From: DAOTOJ01 sp035451285 | Lineage (GTDB): Bacteria; Patescibacteriota; Minisyncoccia; UBA6257; Brennerbacteraceae | Direction of reading: 5' to 3' | DNA length: 16,146 nt | Assembly (NCBI GenBank): GCA_035451285.1 | Contig: DAOTOJ010000009.1 | Span: 1-16,146 of the forward strand | Shown here: piece after piece, positions 1-5,787 of the stretch | How the letters are laid out: each line of letters starts with the position of its first letter | Position numbering within the stretch: position 1 is the first letter of the stretch | Program-made: the position numbers and the translations under genes | Notes under the pieces: model-generated | The model's input: only the letters and a program-made list of their open reading frames with translations | Told to the model about the DNA's origin: nothing | The model's database searches: none

Positions 1-296
1 GCTTCGTTTAAAACAAAAATAACATCGGGCTTAAATTTAACAAGATAATAAAAAATATAAAAAAAATTAATTCCCCCTTTTATAAAGGGGACAGGAATAA
101 TTTTCCCTTTCTTATTTTCAAGCTCAATTTTTCGAGCCTTAACAAAACCTCTTGAATTATAAACCTTATCAACTTTTAAAAATTTAGGGACTAAAACTAA
201 AACTTCTTTTATAAAATTGTTTTTAGAAAATTCCTGAAAAATTTTTAAATGCGCCTCAGTAACTAAGCCGTATTGAGAAATAATTAGAAGTTTCAT
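1..296 (-). CDS. Glycosyltransferase, N-terminal part (cut by window edge)
   Basis: The reverse strand is open from an ATG at 296 to the window edge, giving 98 codons that begin MKLLIISQYGLVTEAHLKIF and reach a hydrophobic stretch followed by KPDVIFVLNEA. A short beta strand (LLIIS) at the start and a 'KPDVIFV' strand near residue 90 are the usual layout of the N-terminal Rossmann domain of GT-B glycosyltransferases (GT4-like), which transfer sugars from nucleotide-sugar donors onto surface glycans. The donor-binding C-terminal half lies outside the window, so the family is not certain. Its ATG overlaps the TGA of the upstream FkbM methyltransferase gene (ATGA at 296-293), which suggests translational coupling and a shared role in making or decorating a polysaccharide. 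Other Rossmann-type enzymes with a similar beginning cannot be excluded. Confidence 0.6.
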   Translation of the reverse strand, partial: MKLLIISQYGLVTEAHLKIFQEFSKNNFIKEVLVLVPKFLKVDKVYNSRGFVKARKIELENKKGKIIPVPFIKGGINFFYIFYYLVKFKPDVIFVLNE

Positions 297-1237
297 TTTT
301 TAAAAATAAAGTTATCTCCGCTCAAACTTTCTTTTTCAACAATTATTGATAAATTTCCGTCTACTTTTTCTAATTCTCCGTTTTTATTAATTTGATAAGA
401 TTGATAACCAATGTCTTTTAATTTTTGAACTGCTTTCATTGAAATTTCACCACCCTCTTTTGGCGACCAAACTTCTAAAGAAATAATTGGCGAGTTATTT
501 TTAAAAAATTCTAAACCTCCTTCAATAACCAAACTTTCTGCTCCCTCAACATCCAATTTAATAACGCTTGGTAAATTATGCGATTTAAAATAGTTTTCCA
601 AAGTTTCTGTTTCTACTTCAATTTTTTTCTTAAATTGATAAGAATGAACTTGAGTTGTTTCTTGTATAATAGAAGAACCAGACATTGAATCAATTGAACT
701 ACCTTCTGGAATAAATAAATCTATTTTCCCCTTTTTGTCAGATAAAGCTATGTTGTTTAAAAATACATTTTGATAATCTTTAAAATTATCTTTTAAATTA
801 TCAAAGATAAAAGGAATTGGCTCGAACAAATGAACTTCTTTGCAAAATTCCAATGCTAAAAAACTATAAAAACCAAAATTTGCACCGATATCATAAAAAA
901 TATCATTTTCTTTAAAATTCTTTATAAAGAACTTTGTTAATTTATATTCCGCTAATCCCGACAAGATTCCATTCACTGACAAAAAAGAGGTTTCTTTTGT
1001 GTTTAAATTTATTTTCTTTCCCCAAAAAAGAATAACAGTTTTATTTTTAGATAATTTTCCTTTTATAAAGCGATTAAAATAATAATTAGGATAAAAAAAC
1101 AAGCGGATTAATCTGTTTTTGAAACCTGTCCCGGGAAATTTATCAAACTTTTCAAATTTTTTATAGGTTTTTTCTAATCCTTCTAAAAAAATTTTTCTTT
1201 TTTCTTCAATATCAATGCTATTAATATTTTGATTCAT
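293..1237 (-). CDS. FkbM-family SAM-dependent methyltransferase
   Basis: A 314-residue protein with the FkbM (Methyltransf_21) signature. The SAM-binding motif I DIGANFGFYS is at residues 116-125, the acidic ribose-binding strand VHLFEP at 135-140, and the family hallmark KLDVEGAE at 227-234. The first 90 residues are basic and specific to this protein. FkbM enzymes are O-methyltransferases acting on sugars or polyketides. Here the glycosyltransferase immediately downstream, joined by a 4-nt ATGA overlap, points to methylation of a cell-surface sugar, which is inference. There is no signal peptide, so it should be cytosolic. No Shine-Dalgarno precedes the start. A plausible promoter (TTGTTT, 17 bp, TATGAT) lies directly upstream, and the neighbouring small gene ends with a terminator before it, so this is probably the first gene of a glycan unit continuing beyond the window. 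Confidence 0.88.
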   Translation of the reverse strand: MNQNINSIDIEEKRKIFLEGLEKTYKKFEKFDKFPGTGFKNRLIRLFFYPNYYFNRFIKGKLSKNKTVILFWGKKINLNTKETSFLSVNGILSGLAEYKLTKFFIKNFKENDIFYDIGANFGFYSFLALEFCKEVHLFEPIPFIFDNLKDNFKDYQNVFLNNIALSDKKGKIDLFIPEGSSIDSMSGSSIIQETTQVHSYQFKKKIEVETETLENYFKSHNLPSVIKLDVEGAESLVIEGGLEFFKNNSPIISLEVWSPKEGGEISMKAVQKLKDIGYQSYQINKNGELEKVDGNLSIIVEKESLSGDNFIFKK

Positions 1238-1258
1238 ATTATTATTTTTCTATCAAAA

Positions 1259-1287
1259 ATCATAACCTAAGAAATACCAGAAAACAA
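1259..1287 (-). promoter_or_regulatory. Putative sigma70-type promoter of the FkbM/glycosyltransferase unit
   Basis: On the minus strand, TTGTTT (1287-1282) and TATGAT (1264-1259) are separated by exactly 17 bp. The -10 matches consensus at 5 of 6 positions; the -35 is weak. The position, about 20 bp before the FkbM start and downstream of a terminator, fits a promoter. Confidence 0.45.
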
Positions 1288-1343
1288 GAGATTATTATTA
1301 ATTGGATAAATTTTAAATTTTGAATAAAAATCTCTTCTTAAAT

Positions 1344-1372
1344 AAAGAAAAGAGCAGACATTTGTCTGCTCT
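1344..1372 (-). terminator. Intrinsic terminator of the zinc-finger small-protein gene
   Basis: AGAGCAGAC (1351-1359) and GTCTGCTCT (1364-1372) form a 9-bp GC-containing stem around a 4-nt loop. On the minus strand it is followed by a T-rich tail (TTTTCTTTATTT). It sits 26 bp after the stop codon of the gene at 1398-1673. Confidence 0.85.
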
Positions 1373-1397
1373 ATATTGATCTTTCATTTAATCCTCC

Positions 1398-1673
1398 CTA
1401 TGGATTAAGGGGATTAAACATACCCATATCTTCTATAAGCTTTCCGAATGGAGCGTAGCTCATTCGGTTGGAAGTATTGTAATAAATACGCGCCAATTCC
1501 GACGCGCACGTATAACAATGCTTTACGTGATAGAGATATCCTTCTAACTCGGAAGAAGAAAATTCTTCTTCTTCCCCATTTACAATTTTATTAATCACCT
1601 CATCACTTAAATGGCCTAGAAGACCATTTGTCCATTCTGCGGCTTCATTTATTACTTCATTCCCAGTTTCCAT
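1398..1673 (-). CDS. Small soluble protein with a zf-HC2 / zinc-binding anti-sigma-like motif
   Basis: A 91-residue protein. Residues 21-60 follow the putative zinc-finger (zf-HC2) pattern of anti-sigma factors: a leading HLSDE (H21), an acidic linker, then HVKHCYTCASEL, giving H49-x3-C53-x2-C56. In RsrA/ChrR-type anti-sigma factors, His and two Cys in this spacing plus one upstream Cys or His bind zinc and clamp the sigma factor. No transmembrane segment or sensor domain follows, so it would be a free cytosolic protein; no ECF sigma gene is next to it in this window. Signals are unusually good: AAAGGAGG 5 nt before the ATG, a near-perfect extended promoter and its own terminator. I counted about 38% GC, well above the flanking genes. 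The stop codon is TAG. The anti-sigma role is inference from the motif; a small zinc-binding regulator of another kind is equally possible. Confidence 0.72.
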   Translation of the reverse strand: METGNEVINEAAEWTNGLLGHLSDEVINKIVNGEEEEFSSSELEGYLYHVKHCYTCASELARIYYNTSNRMSYAPFGKLIEDMGMFNPLNP

Positions 1674-1678
1674 CTCAG

Positions 1679-1686
1679 CCTCCTTT
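1679..1686 (-). promoter_or_regulatory. Strong Shine-Dalgarno sequence
   Basis: AAAGGAGG lies 5 nt before the ATG at 1673. It fixes the start of the zinc-finger small protein. It is the only canonical ribosome binding site I could find in front of any gene in this window. Confidence 0.85.
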
Positions 1687-1723
1687 GCTGATTTAATAAA
1701 TTTTTTTTTAAAGAACTATTCTA

Positions 1724-1752
1724 ATTATAGCAAATAATATTGATTTTGTCAA
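1724..1752 (-). promoter_or_regulatory. Consensus sigma70 promoter with extended -10
   Basis: On the minus strand, TTGACA (1752-1747), a 17-bp spacer, and TATAAT (1729-1724) preceded by TGC make a perfect -35/-10 pair with an extended -10. Predicted transcription start is near 1717, giving a leader of about 44 nt before the small zinc-finger gene. Confidence 0.9.
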
Positions 1753-1766
1753 TAGCTAAAAATTCA

Positions 1767-2276
1767 TTAGATATTAGCTAATTTTTTCTCTATCTGCTCT
1801 TTTATCTCTTCAATAGTGTCATCTAAACCAATATTCAAAAAGATGTCTGCTTTTTTCTCTAAAGTTTTTGATTCTGGCGGTTTTACTGAAATTTTTACAA
1901 ATCTTATTCTGCCCTTAGAAGCAACGGTAATAAGGAAATCTGTTTGCTCGTGCAAATCAAGATTTGTTGGATTTTCATTAAATTTTCCTTTTACATCAAT
2001 CATTCCGGTTGGCAAAATATCAATAATTTTCTCTTCTTTTTTCAATTCTTGCAAAGCTTTTAAGCAAAGTTTTTCTCTTTTAAAACCTATTTCAATATTT
2101 GAACCCGGAATATTTTTTTCCTTTATCCTTTGCTCTTTTACTTTTTCTTTGAATAATTTTCTATTAGGGTCTTCTGGACAATCTTGCAATTCTTGCAATT
2201 TAGAAATTTGTTCTTCTTCCCCTTTTTTAGAAAAATAATTATCTTGTTGTGATTCAGGCGATTTATTAAATTTCAT
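1767..2276 (-). CDS. Hypothetical protein, possibly with a PD-(D/E)xK-like C-terminal half
   Basis: A 169-residue protein that I do not recognise. The first 60 residues are very rich in Lys, Glu and Gln with no hydrophobic core, and look disordered or coiled. Residues 60-135 look folded: a helix with FKREKLCLKALQELKK, then QTDFLITV (D113) and a strand RFVKISVK ending in K132. An N-terminal helix with Glu (E68), an Asp in a strand and a Lys about 19 residues later resembles the layout of PD-(D/E)xK nucleases, but the residue two before the Lys is Ser instead of Asp, Glu or Gln, so this is only a suggestion. It ends in a Glu/Lys-rich helix. No signal peptide or membrane segment is present. It starts 28 bp after tRNA-Pro and is probably read from the rpmB unit. 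No Shine-Dalgarno is seen. Confidence 0.6.
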   Translation of the reverse strand: MKFNKSPESQQDNYFSKKGEEEQISKLQELQDCPEDPNRKLFKEKVKEQRIKEKNIPGSNIEIGFKREKLCLKALQELKKEEKIIDILPTGMIDVKGKFNENPTNLDLHEQTDFLITVASKGRIRFVKISVKPPESKTLEKKADIFLNIGLDDTIEEIKEQIEKKLANI

Positions 2277-2304
2277 ATTAATAAAAATTATTCACTTATG
2301 GCTG

Positions 2305-2375
2305 TCGGGGTGCCGGGAATCGAACCCGGACTGCAAGACCCCCAGCCTCGCGGACTACCATTATCCTACACCCCG
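2305..2375 (-). tRNA. tRNA-Pro (anticodon GGG)
   Basis: The minus strand folds as a full cloverleaf of 71 nt. The acceptor stem is CGGGGTG/CACCCCG, the D arm GGAT-loop-GTCC, and the anticodon stem CGAGG/TCTTG around loop CTGGGGG (T33, anticodon GGG, G37). The T arm is CCGGG-TTCGATT-CCCGG, with discriminator A. The C1-G72 pair and G37 are typical of bacterial tRNA-Pro. CCA is not encoded: the bases after the discriminator are CAG, so it must be added enzymatically. It lies 12 bp after the MgtC-like gene and 28 bp before the next coding gene, with no obvious promoter of its own. It is therefore probably cut out of a longer mRNA. Confidence 0.95.
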
Positions 2376-2387
2376 AAAATTTTTGAA

Positions 2388-2879
2388 TTATTCTTTGGTT
2401 TCTTCTTTAGAATCTAATTTTCTTTTAACAACTTCGTCTTCTGAAAGATGAAATTTTTTTTCAATTCTAAATAAAATCTCCAAAACAAAAACCACTAAAA
2501 AGGTTGTGATAATTGCTGTTAAATAAGCTCCCAAACCAACAGCTGCGCCAATTGCCGCGCTAACCCAAACAGCAGCAGCTGTTGTTAAGCCGTGAACCTT
2601 GTTTTCTTTAAAGAAAACAAGGCCTCCTGCTAAAAATCCCAAGCCAACTATAATTTGCCCCAAAGTTCTAGTCGGATCAAAATAAGTCTCGGAAAAACTT
2701 AAAGGAATTATAGTGTTACTTAAAATTATAAATAAAGCGCTTCCTAAAGAAATTAAAGAGAAAGTTCTTATTCCAGCTTCTTTGCCAGACAAGCTTCTTT
2801 CCAAGCCAATAATTGCTCCTAAAATCAAAGCAAAAACCAGCTTAATTGAAATGCTTAAAATAAAATCCCATAATTCCAT
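2388..2879 (-). CDS. MgtC/SapB-family membrane protein
   Basis: A 163-residue protein made mostly of hydrophobic helices (residues about 7-27, 39-60, 74-91, 101-137) and a charged cytosolic tail. It shows the family features GAIIGLERS (21-29), KEAGIRTF (33-40), GLGFLAGGLVF (79-89) and the run GLTTAAAVWVSAAIG (97-111). It matches the N-terminal membrane domain of MgtC/SapB proteins and lacks the C-terminal ACT-like domain of the longer MgtC proteins. The molecular role of the short forms is not settled; links to magnesium limitation, F-type ATPase control and virulence come from a few pathogens and should not be carried over. It starts 6 bp after the rpmB stop, so it is co-transcribed with bL28 and with the tRNA that follows. 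Confidence 0.88.
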   Translation of the reverse strand: MELWDFILSISIKLVFALILGAIIGLERSLSGKEAGIRTFSLISLGSALFIILSNTIIPLSFSETYFDPTRTLGQIIVGLGFLAGGLVFFKENKVHGLTTAAAVWVSAAIGAAVGLGAYLTAIITTFLVVFVLEILFRIEKKFHLSEDEVVKRKLDSKEETKE

Positions 2880-2885
2880 AAAATT

Positions 2886-3080
2886 TTATTTTGTTTGCTG
2901 TTTAGCCAAAGTCCTTAAACATTGAGTGCAAACTTTAACTCTTTTGCCATTAGGCAATCTAGTCCATTGTAAATTTGGATATTTTTTTGTTTTTTGAGTT
3001 GGATTATATTTTCCTCTTAGAAGATTTCTTTTCCCGCCCATAATTGCTTTTTTGCCGCACATTGCACAAACTTTTGCCAT
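2886..3080 (-). CDS. rpmB: 50S ribosomal protein bL28
   Basis: A 64-residue basic protein opening MAKVCAMCGKKAIMGG and containing WTRLPNGKRVKVCTQCLRTL, which is the bL28 pattern. Four cysteines (C5, C8, C51, C54) form the zinc-ribbon (C+) version. It belongs to the large ribosomal subunit and is a late assembly protein near the exit-site region. Its length is normal for the family. It appears to be the first gene of a unit rpmB - MgtC-like - tRNA-Pro - hypothetical, with a plausible promoter about 40-60 bp upstream (TTGATT, 17 bp, TATAAT). No Shine-Dalgarno precedes the start; the leader is AT-rich. Confidence 0.96.
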   Translation of the reverse strand: MAKVCAMCGKKAIMGGKRNLLRGKYNPTQKTKKYPNLQWTRLPNGKRVKVCTQCLRTLAKQQTK

Positions 3081-3113
3081 AAATTTTAGTATTAGTTATT
3101 AATATTATTTATA

Positions 3114-3142
3114 ATTATAAATCAATTTTACTAAATAATCAA
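3114..3142 (-). promoter_or_regulatory. Putative promoter of the rpmB unit
   Basis: TTGATT (3142-3137), 17 bp, TATAAT (3119-3114) on the minus strand. The -10 is perfect and the -35 matches 4 of 6. The predicted start is about 27 nt before the rpmB ATG. Confidence 0.6.
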
Positions 3143-3201
3143 TATAAAAAAATCAATATAAAATAAACAGGTTTTAATTTAGTCCACTAATGTGTTTTAC
3201 A

Positions 3202-3240
3202 AACAAAAGAAGTTGAACTTCTTTTTAAAGTTCAACTTCT
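3202..3240 (-). terminator. Intrinsic terminator after the DsbA-like gene
   Basis: AGAAGTTGAACTT (3208-3220) pairs with AAGTTCAACTTCT (3228-3240) in a 13-bp stem with a 7-nt loop. On the minus strand it is followed by TTTTGTTT. It begins 16 bp after the stop codon at 3257 and separates this gene from rpmB. Confidence 0.85.
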
Positions 3241-3256
3241 AAAAATTGTTCAGAAA

Positions 3257-3985
3257 CTATTTATTTAACTCGCTATCAATAATCGAAACAAAATTTTCTA
3301 AAGGATAAGCGCCATAAACAGCTTGAGTGCCGATTATAAAACCGGGAGTCCCCTGAATGCCATTATCTTGACCTTCTTGGGTATCTGCTAAAATTTCTGC
3401 TTCATAATCCGCTTTTTTATTATTTATTGTTTCTTGGATTTTAGCAGTATCCATTTGGGGGAATTTTTCTTTAATCATTGCTAATATGCTTTCCATATTT
3501 CCAAATCCCCCATTTTCTTCATCTTGGCTGGTCATCATTGCTTCTTGCCAAGCAAAATAATCTTGAGGATAAAGCTCCCAAATCGCATTGCTTACTAAAG
3601 ACGCATCTTGGGAATCTGGACCCAAAAAGGCATAATCTTTAAAAACAATCTTCATTTGAGAATTATTAACATATTTATCAATCAATCCCGGAAGGGTTTC
3701 AATCTCGAATTTTCCACAGAACGGACATTGGAAATCATACCAATAAACCATTGTTAAGGGAGCGTTAGGGTCTCCTAATATCGGGTCATTGGCTGTATCA
3801 ATATTATTAGCATCTACTTTTAATTGAGGTTCTTCGCTTTCAACTGCTACTGGCTGAGTGTTAGTTGTTGTCGTTTTGCTTTGGAAATTTGAAAAATAAA
3901 TTGCAGCTGAAATTAAAATTCCAGAAATTAAAATAGCCAAAGCTATATAAAAACTAGTGTCTTTAAAAATCGATTTGTTTTCCAT
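3257..3985 (-). CDS. Membrane-anchored DsbA-family thioredoxin-like oxidoreductase
   Basis: A 242-residue protein. Residues 13-31 are a single hydrophobic helix after a short charged N-terminus, i.e. a signal anchor, followed by a Thr/Gln/Glu-rich linker to about residue 60. The folded domain (about 65-240) has the sequence DPNAPLTMVYWYDFQCPFCG with the redox CPFC at 87-90. The helical insertion of the Thioredoxin_4/DsbA fold follows, and the cis-proline loop GTPGF is at 212-216. The family makes or shuffles disulfide bonds in exported proteins outside the membrane. No partner (DsbB or VKOR) is in the window. It is a single-gene unit, with a good promoter just upstream and a terminator just downstream. 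The residues between the active cysteines (PF) are seen in this clade and do not decide oxidase versus isomerase activity. Confidence 0.92.
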   Translation of the reverse strand: MENKSIFKDTSFYIALAILISGILISAAIYFSNFQSKTTTTNTQPVAVESEEPQLKVDANNIDTANDPILGDPNAPLTMVYWYDFQCPFCGKFEIETLPGLIDKYVNNSQMKIVFKDYAFLGPDSQDASLVSNAIWELYPQDYFAWQEAMMTSQDEENGGFGNMESILAMIKEKFPQMDTAKIQETINNKKADYEAEILADTQEGQDNGIQGTPGFIIGTQAVYGAYPLENFVSIIDSELNK

Positions 3986-4024
3986 AACTTTTAAAAAATT
4001 ATTAATTAATTTCGAATGCGAATT

Positions 4025-4052
4025 ATTTTATGGCAAAAAAATAAAAAGTCAA
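4025..4052 (-). promoter_or_regulatory. Putative promoter of the DsbA-like gene
   Basis: TTGACT (4052-4047), a 16-bp spacer, and TAAAAT (4030-4025) on the minus strand, each one mismatch from consensus. It sits between the uvrC stop and the DsbA-like start, and indicates that this gene is transcribed separately from the repair cluster. Confidence 0.65.
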
Positions 4053-4058
4053 GTTTTA

Positions 4059-5213
4059 TTAAAAAATTTTTTCTCTAAATCTTTTTGAAGATTTATTTGC
4101 AAAGCGGTGAGCTTCTTCTCTGACTTTTAAAAGAGTTGGCTTTGAACTTTCAATAATCTTTTTTAAAGATTTACTGATTCCTTTTGAAAAAACGAGTTTA
4201 TCGTTTTGGTATTTTGAAATTCCAACCAAAGGAATTGAAATGTTTAAAGATTTTAAAACTGAAAAGCAATAACTAACTTGAGGCAATCCTCCGTCAATCA
4301 TTATTAAATTTGGAAAACGCCATTCTTGGTGGGCAAATCTTCTTTTTAAAACTTCTTCTAAAGCCCTTAAATCATCATTTTTAGGGGCTTTCTTGATTTT
4401 AAACAAACGGTATTCGTTTTTATTTGAAACTCCATTTTCAAAAACAACCATTGAAGCATAAGTTTCTTTGCCTGCCCAGTGGGAAATATCATAACCTTCA
4501 ATTCGATAATAAGCCTGCTTTTTTATTTCTTCTTCAAAATTTGAAATTAAAGCTACGTCTTGAATATGCTGTAAAGCCTTCAATCCTTCTGGATTTTCTC
4601 TTTCCAGTTTTTTCAAAAGCTTTTTTTTGTCGCCTTTTAAAAATAAAATCAAATTATTAATATTTTTACGATAATCTTTTTTAGAAATTAAACCCAAACA
4701 AATTCCGGGACAAAGCCCAATCTGATAATCAAAACAAGGCTTTCCTTGATTTGGTTTGCAAGTTGAATAAGGAAAAATCCGCCTAATTATTTTTAAAGCG
4801 CTTTTAAGCAAAGTTAAACTTTGATATGGCCCAAAAATTTCAAAATCAGAATTTTTAAATTTTTCAAGCTCTCTGCCTCTAATAATTATTGGTTTTGGGA
4901 AATCTTCTTTTTTGGAAATTAATAAATATAAAAATGAGCGGTTATCCCGATCTTTAATGTTATATTTCGGCCAGTATTTCTTAATCAAATTAGCTTCCAA
5001 AATAATCGCTTCCAGTAAATTAGAGGTAATTTGAAATTCTACCCTATCAGAATTTTCAACCATTTCTCTAATTCTGGGATTTAAATTTTCTCTAAAATAC
5101 TGGCTAACCCTGTTTTTTAAATTTATAGCCCTGCCAACATATAAAACTTCTGATTTCTTTTTGAACAGATAAACTCCAGGGCTATTTGGCAAATTTTTAG
5201 GTTTATTATTCAT
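4059..5213 (-). CDS. uvrC: Excinuclease ABC subunit C, reduced form
   Basis: A 384-residue UvrC, against about 600 in E. coli. UvrC makes both incisions in nucleotide excision repair. The GIY-YIG domain (1-90) keeps Y25, R35, E73 and N85. Four cysteines (C152, C160, C168, C172) match the iron-sulfur cluster ligands reported for UvrC. The RNase H-like endonuclease begins at IEGYDISH with D242; the other expected catalytic residues are D281, D307 (MIDGG) and H369 (REEAHRFA). Three things are missing. After KKLLKKLE (197-204) the UVR motif expected before LKALQHIQDVALIS is absent. The long linker before the RNase H part is reduced to about 15 residues. The protein ends 15 residues after H369 with no helix-hairpin-helix domain. 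No frameshift remnant is visible downstream. Its ATG overlaps the tsaC stop by one base (TAATG). Confidence 0.92.
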   Translation of the reverse strand: MNNKPKNLPNSPGVYLFKKKSEVLYVGRAINLKNRVSQYFRENLNPRIREMVENSDRVEFQITSNLLEAIILEANLIKKYWPKYNIKDRDNRSFLYLLISKKEDFPKPIIIRGRELEKFKNSDFEIFGPYQSLTLLKSALKIIRRIFPYSTCKPNQGKPCFDYQIGLCPGICLGLISKKDYRKNINNLILFLKGDKKKLLKKLERENPEGLKALQHIQDVALISNFEEEIKKQAYYRIEGYDISHWAGKETYASMVVFENGVSNKNEYRLFKIKKAPKNDDLRALEEVLKRRFAHQEWRFPNLIMIDGGLPQVSYCFSVLKSLNISIPLVGISKYQNDKLVFSKGISKSLKKIIESSKPTLLKVREEAHRFANKSSKRFREKIF

Positions 5214-5773
5214 TATCTTAATTTTTTATATGGCCTGACTGTCAAATCTATAATTTGCGAACCTTTGGTTTTGCGATTAATTCCAGCAAAAACAACTTCT
5301 TCGATTAATTTTGAATTTTTTCCAAAAACTTCTTGATATTTTCGCGGATCAGTTAGGGGTTTTTCTCCGGCTAAATTAGCGCTGGTTGCAACTAAAGGTT
5401 TTTTAAAATATCTAAATAAATTTTGGAGATAATCAGAAGTAGTTATCCTAAAAGCCACAGTATTATTTTGCATTGCAATTTTGGGAAGATTTTTAGCTTT
5501 TAGAATAAAATTAGTTGGTTTGGTTGCTTTTAAAATTATTGCTTCTTGCTCTTTATTAACTTCTGCCCAGTTTTTTAGCATTTTCAAATCTTTAACCACA
5601 ATTGGAAAAGCTTTGTTTTTGGGCCTGTTTTTTATTAAATAAATTTTTTTTAGAGCTTTTAAATTGGTAGCGTCGCAAATTAAACCATATAAAGTTTCAG
5701 TTGACATAATCACTACTCCGCCATTTTTTAAAATTTTAGCTATTTTTCGATAATCAATATTGTAAGTTATCAT
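5213..5773 (-). CDS. tsaC: L-threonylcarbamoyladenylate synthase (Sua5/YciO/YrdC family)
   Basis: A 186-residue protein with the YrdC fold. STETLYGL (24-31) corresponds to the nucleotide-binding start, KNRPKNKAFPIVV (48-60) to the family's basic KxR motif, and ATSANLAGE (129-137) to the conserved SAN motif. The enzyme makes threonylcarbamoyl-AMP from threonine, bicarbonate and ATP, the first step of the t6A37 modification of ANN-decoding tRNAs. It is the short, single-domain form without the Sua5 C-terminal domain. The WPGP(L/T)T segment common in the family is replaced by KATKPTNFI (82-90), so one substrate loop has diverged. It lies between uvrA (14 bp upstream) and uvrC (1-bp overlap), and so is translated within the repair operon. 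The family also contains YciO proteins of other activity. Confidence 0.87.
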   Translation of the reverse strand: MITYNIDYRKIAKILKNGGVVIMSTETLYGLICDATNLKALKKIYLIKNRPKNKAFPIVVKDLKMLKNWAEVNKEQEAIILKATKPTNFILKAKNLPKIAMQNNTVAFRITTSDYLQNLFRYFKKPLVATSANLAGEKPLTDPRKYQEVFGKNSKLIEEVVFAGINRKTKGSQIIDLTVRPYKKLR

Positions 5774-5787
5774 AATTAATATAGCAA

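Noticed and set aside
1444..1467. Hairpin CCGAATG/CATTCGG inside the zinc-finger gene
   Set aside because: It falls within conserved-looking coding sequence with a bulge in the stem; probably chance in a more GC-rich gene.
1754..1780. Inverted TAGCTAA/TTAGCTA pair at the end of the 169-residue gene
   Set aside because: Short AT-rich stem with a long loop and no T-run after it; not a convincing terminator.
1816..2238. Open frame of 140 codons on the plus strand opposite the 169-residue gene
   Set aside because: It is rich in Phe, Ser and Leu as expected from the antisense of a Lys/Glu-rich gene; no promoter or ribosome site, and all other genes are on the minus strand.
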